A model generated the notes under the pieces. It was not told where the DNA came from. It saw only the letters and a list, made by a program, of their open reading frames with translations, and ran no database searches. A DNA stretch of 41,511 nt from Serratia quinivorans (lineage in GTDB: Bacteria; Pseudomonadota; Gammaproteobacteria; Enterobacterales; Enterobacteriaceae): positions 1-41,511 of the forward strand of contig NZ_CAMKGL010000018.1 of assembly GCF_946227985.1 (NCBI RefSeq), read 5' to 3'. Shown here piece after piece: positions 24,858 through 33,529 of the stretch (within the stretch, counting starts at the first letter, position 1; the number at the start of each line of letters is the position of its first letter). A program made the translations under genes and the position numbers.

Positions 24858-25723
24858 ATTGGCGGTGACATCAGGCGGATAGGGATCAGATATTCGCAGC
24901 GGATTGCCGTACCGCCTGCGCTGCAAACGCCACCCGACGCGGGATAAAAACGCTCGATATCCTTACCCGGCCGCCGTACTGCTTTCATCATGGGAATCGC
25001 GGTGTCATACAGCCGGGCGATAAAATTTTGTAACTCTTCAACCTGACCCTGATAGGTAAAGCTGGCGTAGTCGCCCTGCTCGATCAGAACCCTTTCGCCT
25101 TCTGCCCGCTCGTCCGCCAACGCCAGGGTATAAGCCATCCGTTGCCTGCCGCGTAGCCTGCTGTCGGCCTCCAGACTGGTGAGGCCATAGACCACCGCCG
25201 AGGTTTCGGCTTCCTTCGGCATCATCTGCCGCCAGGCATGCTGACGCAGTTCGTTTTTCGAATGCAGCAGTTGTCCCAACGTACAGCTGCGGTGCTGGGT
25301 GTGCCCCATCAATTGCATAGCCGGCAGCGTAATGATCTCCGCCTGGGGTAATGGCGCATCCATCAGCCGCAGCGGAGGCTGCATCCCCAGCCCTGACCAG
25401 TCCGCACTGCGGCGATAACCGGCCGGCGGCATACCAAATTGCTTTTTGAAACAGCGGGTGAAGGTCTGCTGGGAATCAAACTGATACTTGTCGGCGATAA
25501 AGGCCACGCCGTGGTTGGTAAGCCGCAGTTCGCGTGCGGCGGCCGTCAGCCTCCTGCGCCGGGCGTAAGTCCCCAGGATCTCACCGGTTAACTCTTTGAA
25601 TAACCGCTGCAGGTGCCATTTGGAATAGCCTGATTTGGCCGCAATATCGTCGAGCGTCAGCGGCTGGTCGAGGTTCTGCTCGATCCAGGCCAGCAGTGCC
25701 GTAATGACCTGTTGTTGATACAT
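24845..25723 (-). CDS. AraC-family regulator, Rob-like with GyrI-type domain
   Basis: The protein is 292 residues (E. coli Rob is 289). An N-terminal AraC-type double helix-turn-helix DNA-binding domain (about residues 1-110: LTLDDIAAKSGYSKWHLQRLFKE..., FDSQQTFTRCFKKQFGMPP) is joined to a C-terminal GyrI-like small-ligand domain (about 120-290). This is the Rob architecture: regulators of the MarA/SoxS/Rob type activate drug-efflux and stress genes. The N-terminal domain is Rob/SoxS-like but not identical to Rob, so it may be a paralogue. A strong AAGGTGG ribosome site precedes the ATG. Confidence 0.85.
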   Translation of the reverse strand: MYQQQVITALLAWIEQNLDQPLTLDDIAAKSGYSKWHLQRLFKELTGEILGTYARRRRLTAAARELRLTNHGVAFIADKYQFDSQQTFTRCFKKQFGMPPAGYRRSADWSGLGMQPPLRLMDAPLPQAEIITLPAMQLMGHTQHRSCTLGQLLHSKNELRQHAWRQMMPKEAETSAVVYGLTSLEADSRLRGRQRMAYTLALADERAEGERVLIEQGDYASFTYQGQVEELQNFIARLYDTAIPMMKAVRRPGKDIERFYPASGGVCSAGGTAIRCEYLIPIRLMSPPIAAL

Positions 25724-25831
25724 AGCGCCACCTTATCTGCTGAGAGGGCTAAAACCAGCGCTCACTGTAGCGGTAGCGGTGCTAGACCACATTGCACAAT
25801 CAGGACATAATGTTTTTCAATTCCGCCAAAT

Positions 25832-25846
25832 TGAGAATTATTCTCA
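25832..25846. promoter_or_regulatory. Fur-box-like 7-1-7 palindrome at an AraC gene start
   Basis: TGAGAAT-T-ATTCTCA is a perfect 7-1-7 inverted repeat, differing from the Fur core TGATAATnATTATCA by one base in each half. Its last base is the A of the likely start codon at 25846. It suggests iron-dependent repression of this regulator. Confidence 0.6.
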
Positions 25847-26664
25847 TGACCTTTATCACCGAGCCGCGTTTCGATATCGATCAGGTGCCGCGCGCCATTT
25901 TTGCCGTGCAGGGTTCCACCATTGATAAAGATTGGGAGATCACCCATCACCGGCACCGCAAGGCACAGCTGATTTATACGGTGCGCGGCATGATCCGTTG
26001 CGAGGTGGAAAACGGTCTGTGGCTGGTGCCGCCACAGTGCGCGTTATGGATGCCCAGCAATGTGCTGCATAACGCCCAGGGGGCCAGTGCCAGCGAGTGC
26101 TACTGCCTGTTTGTCGATCAGGATGCTATCGCCGGGTTGCCGACCCACTGCTGCACGCTGGCGGTGTCCCCGCTGCTGCGTGAACTGCTGTTCCAGGCCA
26201 GCGGGTTCGAACAGTTGTACGACCAACAGGGCCCGGAAGGACGATTGGCCGGCGTATTGTTGGACCAGTTGGTCAAGGCGCCGGTTGAGAACCTGCACCT
26301 GCCGGTTTCCAATGACGCGCGCATTCGCCAGTTAACGGAGCGGCTGCTGGCCAACCCGGCGGACAAAGCGACACTCGGCCAATGGGCGCAGCGTATCGGC
26401 ATGAGCGAACGCTCGCTCAACCGCACTCTGCAACAGCAAATGGGCATGAGCTTTGGCCACTGGCGGCGACAGTTGCACGTGGTGCTGGCGCTGCAACGGC
26501 TGACCCAGGGCGACAGCGTGCAGCGGGTGGCGCTGGATCTGGGCTACGAAAGCGCCAGCGGTTTTGTCACCATGTTCAGAAAAGCAGTGGGTAAACCGCC
26601 GGCGCGTTATCTGGCAGAGAAAAACGCGGCGGACCGGGCACGAGGGGCTGGGATCGTCATGTAA
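25846..26664 (+). CDS. AraC-family regulator with cupin sensor domain
   Basis: The protein is 272 residues from the ATG at 25846. An ATG at 25810 has a closer AGGA but adds an odd hydrophobic stretch, so the start is uncertain. An N-terminal cupin-like domain (residues about 10-120; HHRHRKAQLIYTVRGMIRCEV with His residues, WLVPPQCALWMPSN) precedes an AraC helix-turn-helix domain (about 170-260; LGQWAQRIGMSERSLNRTLQQQ, ALDLGYESASGFVTMFRKAVG). The layout is that of NimR-type regulators. With a Fur-like palindrome at its start and an iron-linked yncE next door, it may act in iron or metal stress, but this is inference. Confidence 0.82.
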   Translation: MTFITEPRFDIDQVPRAIFAVQGSTIDKDWEITHHRHRKAQLIYTVRGMIRCEVENGLWLVPPQCALWMPSNVLHNAQGASASECYCLFVDQDAIAGLPTHCCTLAVSPLLRELLFQASGFEQLYDQQGPEGRLAGVLLDQLVKAPVENLHLPVSNDARIRQLTERLLANPADKATLGQWAQRIGMSERSLNRTLQQQMGMSFGHWRRQLHVVLALQRLTQGDSVQRVALDLGYESASGFVTMFRKAVGKPPARYLAEKNAADRARGAGIVM

Positions 26665-26768
26665 TACCGAGACCGGCCACAAAGTTACTGCGCCAGCCAG
26701 CCGCCAGCCAATCCTCCACACTGTGATTTTCACCCCAGTCCGTATTGAAATAACTCCCATTCTCAATA

Positions 26769-26788
26769 AATAATGATTACTATTCTCA
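26769..26788. promoter_or_regulatory. Fur-like site upstream of yncE
   Basis: AATAATGATTACTATTCTC (26769-26787) matches about 14 of 19 positions of the classical Fur box GATAATGATAATCATTATC. It lies just before TATAAA (26791-26796), a plausible -10. A related CCCATTCTCAATAA half-site lies at 26757-26770. E. coli yncE is known to be iron-regulated through Fur, which supports the call. Confidence 0.6.
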
Positions 26789-26911
26789 AATATAAAGCCC
26801 GGTGCGCCACGACGTGACCGGCAGGACTTTACCTTTAATTCAATGTTGAGCTTTTTTGACCTCAGGGCAACGGCTCTGCGGCGACAGGCTTTTTAACTCC
26901 ATGGAGAGGTT

Positions 26912-27988
26912 ATGAACTCTGCAACAACTCGCAACCGCCGTTTCGGCACTCGCACCGCTTTCCCACTGTTACTGCTCACTTCAATGCTGTTTTCTGCCCC
27001 GCTGCTGGCCCAGGGCGAGCCAGAACTGCTGCGAAAACCGATCGCGAAAGGCGCTTATGAGATGGTCTACAGCCAGGGCGAGAACGCGCTGTATCTGGCC
27101 ACGTCGCAAAGCCGCAAGCTGGATAAAGGTGGCGTAGTCTATCGTTTGGATCCACAGACGCTGGATATCACCCAGATCATTCACAACGACATCAAACCGT
27201 TCGGCGCAGCCATTAACAGCAAAACCGACACGCTGTTCTTCGGCAACACCACCAGTAACTCGGTGACGGCCATAGACGGCAAAACCGGTGAGGTGAAAGG
27301 CCGCCTGGTGCTGGACGCGCGCAAGCGTTCCGAGACGGTAAAACCCCTGGCGCCGCGTGAGCTGGTCGCCGATGCCACCACCGATACTCTGTATATCACC
27401 GGGCTGGGTGAATCCAGCGTGGTTTGGGTAGTCGACGGCAAGGATCTGACCCTGCGCACCACCATCACCGAGACCGGCAAATACGGCACCGGCCTGGCGC
27501 TGGACGCCGCGGCCGGCCGTCTGTATGTGACCAACGCCGACGGTGAACTGGTGACTATCGACACCAAAACCAACAAGATCGTCAGCCGCAAGAAGCTCGA
27601 TGAGTCCAAAGAGCACTTCTTCCTGAACATCAGCCTGGATCCGGCCACTCACCGCGCCTTTATCACCGACTCCAAGCAGGCGCAGGTGTTGGTTGTCGAT
27701 ACCCGCGACGGCAAAATTCTGAGCAAGTTAGACGTGCCGGAATCGCTGGCGGTGCTGTTCAACCCGGCGCGCAATGAAGTCTACGTAACCCATCGCCAGG
27801 CGGGTGAAGTGAGCGTGATTGACGCCAAGAGCTACAAGCTGCTGCAAACCATCAAGACGCCGACCCACCCGAACAGCCTGGCGCTGTCACCGGATGGCCA
27901 GACCCTTTACGTCAGCGTCAAGCAGGCTTCCAGCCGTGAGAAAGAGGCCACGGCGCCGGATGACGTGATCCGCATCGCGTTGAAATAA
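26912..27988 (+). CDS. yncE: Secreted YncE-type beta-propeller protein
   Basis: The protein is 358 residues (E. coli YncE is 353). It has a signal peptide (basic start then LLLLTSMLFSAPLLA, cleaved near residue 33) and then a seven-bladed WD40/YVTN-like propeller. Repeated blades contain DTLYITG, GRLYVTNADG, NEVYVTHRQAGEVSVID and LALSPDGQTLYVS. E. coli YncE is a periplasmic, iron-repressed protein reported to bind DNA; its true job is unclear. The gene has a leader of about 110 bases, a Fur-like promoter site and a strong terminator. The TonB receptor gene yncD, its E. coli neighbour, is not here. Confidence 0.9.
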   Translation: MNSATTRNRRFGTRTAFPLLLLTSMLFSAPLLAQGEPELLRKPIAKGAYEMVYSQGENALYLATSQSRKLDKGGVVYRLDPQTLDITQIIHNDIKPFGAAINSKTDTLFFGNTTSNSVTAIDGKTGEVKGRLVLDARKRSETVKPLAPRELVADATTDTLYITGLGESSVVWVVDGKDLTLRTTITETGKYGTGLALDAAAGRLYVTNADGELVTIDTKTNKIVSRKKLDESKEHFFLNISLDPATHRAFITDSKQAQVLVVDTRDGKILSKLDVPESLAVLFNPARNEVYVTHRQAGEVSVIDAKSYKLLQTIKTPTHPNSLALSPDGQTLYVSVKQASSREKEATAPDDVIRIALK

Positions 27989-27995
27989 CACCGAC

Positions 27996-28018
27996 AGGGG
28001 CGCTATAGCGCCCCTTTT
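27996..28018 (+). terminator. Terminator of yncE
   Basis: AGGGGCGCTA-TAGCGCCCCT (27996-28015) is a perfect 20-base palindrome followed by TTT. It forms a strong hairpin just after the yncE stop. Confidence 0.9.
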
Positions 28019-28024
28019 ATCAAT

Positions 28025-28324
28025 TCAAACCTTAAACCCGACGTGCTTACCGTCCGGCAATTCGATATCCAACCGCAGTGTCCCCCCCATGGCTTCGACA
28101 TAACGCTTTAATGTCGAAATTTTTAGCTCATTCCCACGCTGCTCGATCGCCGCAACGGAGGGCTGGGAAATACCAAGACTATTCGCCAGCGCCTGCTGCG
28201 AGATATTTAGGGCTTCGCGCAACTCGTACAAACGGGTTTCCAACAGCATATCCTCTGCCATTTCCTCGATCCGCTGCCTGCTCTCAGGAGTACGTGAAGC
28301 CAACATTTCTTTTAAAGTACCCAT
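28025..28324 (-). CDS. XRE/HigA-type antitoxin-like repressor
   Basis: The protein is 99 residues. A leading helix (about 1-35) is followed by a helix-turn-helix (about 36-65: LNISQQALANSLGISQPSVAAIEQ), then the KISTLKRYVEAMGGTLRL segment typical of HigA-like and related antitoxins. It should be a DNA-binding repressor. No HigB- or RelE-like toxin gene lies on either side, so it is an orphan or a plain regulator. A 20-bp operator palindrome overlaps its promoter, consistent with autoregulation. Confidence 0.85.
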   Translation of the reverse strand: MGTLKEMLASRTPESRQRIEEMAEDMLLETRLYELREALNISQQALANSLGISQPSVAAIEQRGNELKISTLKRYVEAMGGTLRLDIELPDGKHVGFKV

Positions 28325-28365
28325 TTTGATATCCCTTCAACACAGACTTATCCCGCACGTTTAAA

Positions 28366-28385
28366 TTATAGACTGCAGTCTATAA
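28366..28385. promoter_or_regulatory. 20-bp perfect palindrome, operator of the XRE gene
   Basis: TTATAGACTGCAGTCTATAA is perfectly symmetric. On the leftward strand it includes most of a TATAAT -10 box (28365-28370), about 42 bases before the XRE start. Repressor binding here would block RNA polymerase. Confidence 0.75.
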
Positions 28386-28429
28386 ACACAACGCCATTGC
28401 CGAAATTTTAGCCATCGATAGCCAGATGG

Positions 28430-28744
28430 CTACAGCTTACCCACCAGCCCGTCGGCGTCCTGGATCACCGCTTTTTTGGTCGCACGCTGGTAAAGGCACA
28501 GCTCTTTGCCCGGCTTGTTGTGCATAAACGCCTGCGGGTAACGGCCGCTAATCAGCAGCGCCGAGTAACCGACGTCGTCGCCATAATGAATAATGCTCCC
28601 GGCGGCTTTGGCGTCTTTCAATCCGCTGGTTTTCAGACAGGCCGCTTGCAGCGCTTTATCGCCACTGGCCCAGGTAGCTTCCGACGACGCCGCGACGTTA
28701 AACGCCGTGATGGCGGCGGTAAATACGATTAAAGCTCTGATCAT
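28430..28744 (-). CDS. Small secreted protein of unknown function
   Basis: The protein is 104 residues from the ATG at 28744, with a GGAGAG ribosome site; the frame is open eight codons further but without support. A signal peptide (MIRALIVFTAAITAFNVAAS) is followed by a small domain with two Cys (AACLKTSGL, ELCLYQRA) that could form a disulphide. It has the pattern DVGYSALLISGRYPQAFMH. Likely periplasmic. I do not recognise a named family. Confidence 0.75.
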   Translation of the reverse strand: MIRALIVFTAAITAFNVAASSEATWASGDKALQAACLKTSGLKDAKAAGSIIHYGDDVGYSALLISGRYPQAFMHNKPGKELCLYQRATKKAVIQDADGLVGKL

Positions 28745-28938
28745 CCCCTTCTCTCCTGAATAACCCAATGATTCGCAGTATATGCGGCGGTTTATTATTC
28801 AGCCATCGGACGGCGACGCATTATTTACATTTTTTTTATTCCGGGCAGAAATAAAGTTACGGCGTTTTTACAGACAGTTTTTAGGGCCACGGATAACATC
28901 ATTACATCGCCAATATGGCCTCACGAGACGGATGTTTC

Positions 28939-30312
28939 ATGTATTCTAATATTATTGGCTTCAACCCCATGCTGGCGGATATTACCGCCGCGCAGCCACG
29001 CCCATTTGGCAAAGAAGTTGAACAGTATTTACAGCGTTATCCGGATACCGAACACGTCGATATTTATCTCAACGATTTAAACGGTCAATTCCGTGGTAAA
29101 CGGCTGCCGGTCGCCGAGTTATTCGCGCTGGAAAAGGGCTGTTATTTCCCTCTATCGATTTACGCCATGGATCTTGGCGGCCAGGTCATTGAAGAAAGCG
29201 GACTGGGCCAGCAGGCCGGTGAGCCGGACAGGTTGTGCCTGCCGGTAGCCGGCACATTGCGCCCCTGTGCCCGTGACCCACAGCACCACGCCCAGTTGCT
29301 GCTGATGATGAAAAACGCCGAAGGTGAGGCATGCGAACTGGAGCCACGCGTGGTGTTGCAACAGGTGCTCAAACGCCTGCATGCCAAAGGTTACTTCCCG
29401 GTGGTCGCGGCAGAGCTGGAGTTTTATCTGCATGACCCGCGGCAACAGCCCGCTGATGCCGGGCAGTGCCCGACGCAAAGTTTTTCTGTCGATGCCCCGG
29501 AACGCCACCACGCACTGCTCAATGACATCGAACATCAGGCCAGGCTACAGGCGCTGCCGTTAACCGGCGTGGTGGCCGAGGCGGCCTCCGGTCAGTACGA
29601 ACTGAACCTGCACCACAGTGCCCGGGTGCTGGAAGCCTGCGACCAGGTGCTGGCCCTGAAACGGCTAACGCGGCAGATAGCGGAGAAACACCACCAGCAC
29701 GCCTGCTTTATGGCCAAACCCTGCGCGCAATCCGCCGGCAGCGGTTTGCACTTTCATATCAGCCTGCAGGATGAACAGGGCAACAACCTGCTGACCGGCG
29801 CTCCAGGCGAACTGAGCGACAACATGCAACAGGCGATGGCTGGAATGCTGGCATTGATGCCGGCCTCGATGGCCATCCTGGCACCGAATGTCAACGCCTT
29901 CCGCCGTTTTCGCCCGGGTATGCATGTGCCACTGCGTGCCTCCTGGGGGCACAACAACCGCACCGTCGCGCTACGCCTGCCCTGTGCCGACAGCGCCAAC
30001 CAGCGTATCGAATACCGGCTGGCCGGTGCCGACGCCAATCCTTATCTGGCGGTGGCCGTCATACTCGGCGGCCTATTGCACGGGCTGGAACAGCCCCTGC
30101 CGTTGCCCCCGAGCACCAACGGCTACGAAAACGACAGCGCCGCACCGCTGCCACTCAACCAGCGGGAGGCACTTACGTTGTTTCGCCGCTGTCAGCCGCT
30201 GCGCGAGCTGCTTGGCCCGGCATTTTGCACCCTGTGGTACACCTGCAAAACCGCCGAACTGCGCCGCTTTGAAGGGCAGGTCACCGCCACGGAAGTCAGT
30301 TGGATGCTTTAA
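28939..30312 (+). CDS. Glutamine-synthetase-family enzyme, PuuA-like
   Basis: The protein is 457 residues from the ATG at 28939 (MYSNIIGF), supported by GGA upstream; an earlier in-frame ATG at 28915 lacks a ribosome site. The family ligates ammonia or amines to glutamate with ATP. The N-terminal beta-grasp domain (about 40-110: VDIYLNDLNGQFRGKRLP) and catalytic motifs AELEFYLHD, SGQYELNLHH, GSGLHFHISL, NAFRRFRPG and RIEYRLAGADANPYL are present. Length and motifs fit gamma-glutamylputrescine synthetase (PuuA) and relatives better than GlnA. No other puu genes are adjacent, so the amine substrate is uncertain. Confidence 0.85.
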   Translation: MYSNIIGFNPMLADITAAQPRPFGKEVEQYLQRYPDTEHVDIYLNDLNGQFRGKRLPVAELFALEKGCYFPLSIYAMDLGGQVIEESGLGQQAGEPDRLCLPVAGTLRPCARDPQHHAQLLLMMKNAEGEACELEPRVVLQQVLKRLHAKGYFPVVAAELEFYLHDPRQQPADAGQCPTQSFSVDAPERHHALLNDIEHQARLQALPLTGVVAEAASGQYELNLHHSARVLEACDQVLALKRLTRQIAEKHHQHACFMAKPCAQSAGSGLHFHISLQDEQGNNLLTGAPGELSDNMQQAMAGMLALMPASMAILAPNVNAFRRFRPGMHVPLRASWGHNNRTVALRLPCADSANQRIEYRLAGADANPYLAVAVILGGLLHGLEQPLPLPPSTNGYENDSAAPLPLNQREALTLFRRCQPLRELLGPAFCTLWYTCKTAELRRFEGQVTATEVSWML

Positions 30313-30375
30313 CCCGCCGGGTTCTGCATTCATCGGGCGAAGATATTCGCCCCATCATTGAACAAGGAACAAAAC

Positions 30376-31086
30376 ATGTCTCGTTTGGTTTTGATCTCGA
30401 ATAAGCAATGTGACAGCAAAGATTTGGCCTGTGCTACGCAGGCATTATCGTCCGTTGACGCCAGCGATAATGAGCAAGGCCTGTGGCTGGGCTGGAACGG
30501 CGACGTGCAGAACTTTGGTGCCGCACCGCTGCGTCCGATCAACCATCAGTGCCGCAGTGGCTATCAGCAAGTGACCTTTCCGCTGTCCACCGAAGAGTTT
30601 CACTTCCACTATCAGGGCTACTACCACGATGGCCTGTGGCCGGTGTTCCATAATCATCCGGAGAAGGCACACTTCACCCCGGAGAACTACCGGGCTTACC
30701 GGCAGCTCAACCAGCACTTCGCCGATATCGCCTGCGAGTATGTGTGCCCGAACGACATCATCTGCATTGATGATTATCAGTTGCTGCCCTGCGGCCAGGC
30801 GTTGAAAGAACAGGGGCTGTTGAACCCCTGCGCGTTCTTCTTCCACTTACCCTTCCCGTCGGCGACGCTTCTCATGCAGATCCCCGAGCATCACGGGTTA
30901 ATCGAGTCGCTATTTTTCTACGACCTGATTGGCTTTCAGTCGCTGGACGATCGCAATAACTTCCTCAATTATCTGGCCAATGAATATCCGGTCGAGATGC
31001 TGCCCGACGATCGGCTGCAGGTTAATGGCCATATCTTTGCCACCGGCATCTTCCCGGCCGGGATCAACGCCCGCAACATCTACTGA
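30376..31086 (+). CDS. Half-length OtsA-like protein, probably not a synthase
   Basis: The protein is 236 residues from the ATG at 30376 (MSRLVLISNK), with an AAGGA ribosome site. It aligns by eye with only the N-terminal Rossmann half of trehalose-6-phosphate synthase OtsA (474 residues): GLWLGWNGD, LWPVFHNH, CIDDYQLLPCG, FFFHLPFPS, YDLIGFQS and the closing FPAGINARNI. It stops where OtsA passes into the UDP-glucose-binding half. The usual SNR is SNK, the glycine loop (AGGL) is lost, and HDYH is DDYQ; equivalents of R262 and K267 of E. coli OtsA are absent. D133 and H157 remain. It cannot be a normal synthase; it may bind sugar phosphate or be a relic. It follows the GS-like gene by 63 bases. 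Confidence 0.8.
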   Translation: MSRLVLISNKQCDSKDLACATQALSSVDASDNEQGLWLGWNGDVQNFGAAPLRPINHQCRSGYQQVTFPLSTEEFHFHYQGYYHDGLWPVFHNHPEKAHFTPENYRAYRQLNQHFADIACEYVCPNDIICIDDYQLLPCGQALKEQGLLNPCAFFFHLPFPSATLLMQIPEHHGLIESLFFYDLIGFQSLDDRNNFLNYLANEYPVEMLPDDRLQVNGHIFATGIFPAGINARNIY

Positions 31087-31326
31087 ACATCGCTGCCCGG
31101 TTGGCGTTGCCGCACAGCGCCCAACCACTCACCCCGGGATTTTGACCGCTTAGCTCCCCTATAGCACCGCTGACTGAAATTCAGATGTCTTCCCCTGCCC
31201 CAACCCGCAATGATGAGCTGTTCCTATACCTATACCCGAACGTTATCCGCACCCGGGCCACGTGCCTAAACATCTTATAAGCGGATTAACTCACTCATTT
31301 TGCAGATTTGAACTAAGGACACCTCA
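31087..31326. other. Gap before btsT
   Basis: The stretch has no gene and shows no remainder of an OtsA C-terminal half. An imperfect hairpin (GGTTGGCG with CGCCCAACC, about 31099-31126) may end the upstream transcript. The rest should hold the btsT promoter; in E. coli btsT is activated by the BtsS/BtsR system, but I cannot identify the BtsR site here. Confidence 0.4.
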
Positions 31327-33507
31327 ATGAACCGAGAGGGGATTTTAAAACACATACCCTGGATGCTGCTGGGGATACTCGGCGCTTCCTGCCTGGGCGT
31401 GGTGGCGCTGCGTCGCGGTGAACACATCAGCGCACTGTGGATCATCGTCGCTTCGGTGGCGGTGTATCTGGTGGCCTACCGTTATTACAGCCTGTATATC
31501 GCCACCAAGGTGATGAAGCTGGACGCCTTCCGCGCCACACCGGCGGTGGTCAACAACGACGGCCTGAACTACGTGCCGACCAACAAGTACGTGCTGTTCG
31601 GCCACCACTTCGCCGCCATTGCCGGCGCAGGCCCGTTGGTCGGCCCGGTACTGGCGGCGCAGGTCGGCTATTTGCCCGGCACGCTGTGGCTGTTGGGCGG
31701 CGTGGTGCTGGCGGGGGCAGTGCAGGACTTTTTAGTGCTGTTCATCTCCTCACGCCGCAACGGGGCTTCGCTCGGTGAGATCATCAAAAAGGAAATGGGG
31801 CCGATACCGGGTACCATCGCGCTGTTTGGCTGCTTCCTGATTATGATCATTATTCTGGCGGTGCTGGCCCTGATCGTGGTGAAAGCGCTGGCGGAAAGCC
31901 CATGGGGCGTATTCACCGTTTGCTCTACCGTGCCGATTGCCCTGTTTATGGGCATCTACATGCGCTTCCTGCGCCCCGGCCGGGTCGGTGAGATCTCACT
32001 GATTGGCATCGTGCTGCTGGTGCTCTCGATTTGGTTCGGCGGCGTGATTGCCCACGACCCGTTCTGGGGCCCGGCGCTGACCTTTAAAGATACCACCATC
32101 ACCTATACGCTGATTGGCTATGCGTTTATCTCCGCGCTGCTGCCGGTGTGGCTGATCCTGGCGCCGCGCGACTATCTGGCGACCTTCCTGAAAATCGGCG
32201 TGATCGTCGGGCTGGCGATTGGCATCGTGATCCTCAACCCTGAGCTGAAAATGCCGGCGATGACCCAGTTTATCGACGGTACCGGCCCGGTGTGGAAAGG
32301 CTCGGTGTTCCCGTTCCTGTTCATTACCATCGCCTGTGGCGCGGTTTCCGGCTTCCATGCGCTGATCGCCTCCGGCACCACGCCGAAGCTGTTGGCCAAT
32401 GAAAAAGACGCGCGCTTTATCGGTTACGGCGCGATGCTGATGGAGTCCTTTGTCGCCATCATGGCACTGGTCGCGGCTTCCATCATCGAACCGGGCCTGT
32501 ACTTCGCCATGAACACCCCACCGGCGGCCCTGGGCATCACCATGCCGGACCTGCACCGTTTGGGCACCGAAGACGCCCCGATGATCATGGCCTCTCTGCG
32601 TGATGTGACGGCCCATGCGGCGGCGACCGTCAGTTCCTGGGGCTTTGTCATCAGCCCGGAACAGATCCTGCAGACCGCCAAAGACATCGGTGAACCTTCA
32701 GTGCTGAACCGCGCCGGTGGCGCACCGACCCTGGCGGTGGGTATCGCCCACGTGTTCCACCAGATCATTCCTGGCGCCAATATGGGCTTCTGGTACCACT
32801 TCGGCATTCTGTTTGAAGCGATGTTCATCCTGACCGCACTGGACGCCGGCACCCGTTCCGGCCGCTTTATGCTGCAGGACCTGTTGGGCAACTTTGTGCC
32901 CTTCCTGAAAAAAACCGACTCGCTGGTGGCCGGTATTGTCGGCACCGCCGGTTGTGTGGGTCTGTGGGGCTACCTGCTGTATCAGGGAGTGGTCGATCCG
33001 CTTGGCGGCGTGAAGAGCCTGTGGCCGCTGTTCGGCATCTCCAACCAGATGCTGGCCGCCGTGGCGCTGGTGCTGGGGACCGTGGTGCTGATTAAGATGA
33101 AGCGCACCAAATACATTTGGGTCACCGTGGTACCGGCCGTCTGGCTGCTGATTTGTACCACCTACGCCCTGGGCCTGAAGCTGTTTAGCAACAACCCGCA
33201 GCTGGAAGGCTTCTTCTTCCAGGCCGGCGAGTACAAGCGCAAAATCGCCGAAGGCGGCGCTGAGCTGACCACCCAGCAGGTCGCCAACATGAACCATATC
33301 GTGGTGAACAACTACACCAACGCCGGGCTGAGTATTCTGTTCCTGCTGGTGGTGTACAGCATCATCTTCTATGGGGTGAAAACCGCCATGGCGGCGCACA
33401 AAAACCCGAACCGCAGCGATCAGGAAACCCCTTACGTGCCGGTGCCTGAAGAAGCGCCATCTAACGGCGTAACTGAGGGGGACGTCAAAGTTTCACCGCA
33501 GCACTGA
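31327..33507 (+). CDS. btsT: Pyruvate/H+ symporter BtsT (CstA family)
   Basis: The protein is 726 residues (E. coli BtsT/YjiY is 716), a multi-pass inner-membrane transporter. The sequence follows BtsT closely as remembered: KHIPWMLLGILGA at the start, ALRRGEHISALW, NYVPTNKYVLFGHHFAAIAG, VLAGAVQDFLVLFISSRRNG and the CstA-family core SGFHALIASGTTPKLLANE. BtsT takes up pyruvate under nutrient limitation. The gene is followed by yjiX and yjiA as in E. coli, with a palindromic repeat in between. AAGGA before the ATG supports the start. Confidence 0.95.
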   Translation: MNREGILKHIPWMLLGILGASCLGVVALRRGEHISALWIIVASVAVYLVAYRYYSLYIATKVMKLDAFRATPAVVNNDGLNYVPTNKYVLFGHHFAAIAGAGPLVGPVLAAQVGYLPGTLWLLGGVVLAGAVQDFLVLFISSRRNGASLGEIIKKEMGPIPGTIALFGCFLIMIIILAVLALIVVKALAESPWGVFTVCSTVPIALFMGIYMRFLRPGRVGEISLIGIVLLVLSIWFGGVIAHDPFWGPALTFKDTTITYTLIGYAFISALLPVWLILAPRDYLATFLKIGVIVGLAIGIVILNPELKMPAMTQFIDGTGPVWKGSVFPFLFITIACGAVSGFHALIASGTTPKLLANEKDARFIGYGAMLMESFVAIMALVAASIIEPGLYFAMNTPPAALGITMPDLHRLGTEDAPMIMASLRDVTAHAAATVSSWGFVISPEQILQTAKDIGEPSVLNRAGGAPTLAVGIAHVFHQIIPGANMGFWYHFGILFEAMFILTALDAGTRSGRFMLQDLLGNFVPFLKKTDSLVAGIVGTAGCVGLWGYLLYQGVVDPLGGVKSLWPLFGISNQMLAAVALVLGTVVLIKMKRTKYIWVTVVPAVWLLICTTYALGLKLFSNNPQLEGFFFQAGEYKRKIAEGGAELTTQQVANMNHIVVNNYTNAGLSILFLLVVYSIIFYGVKTAMAAHKNPNRSDQETPYVPVPEEAPSNGVTEGDVKVSPQH

Positions 33508-33529
33508 TGGTGATTTAACGGATACCCTG

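Noticed and set aside
30313..31326. Frameshifted remainder of a full otsA gene
   Set aside because: After the stop at 31086 no frame continues with OtsA C-terminal motifs before btsT.
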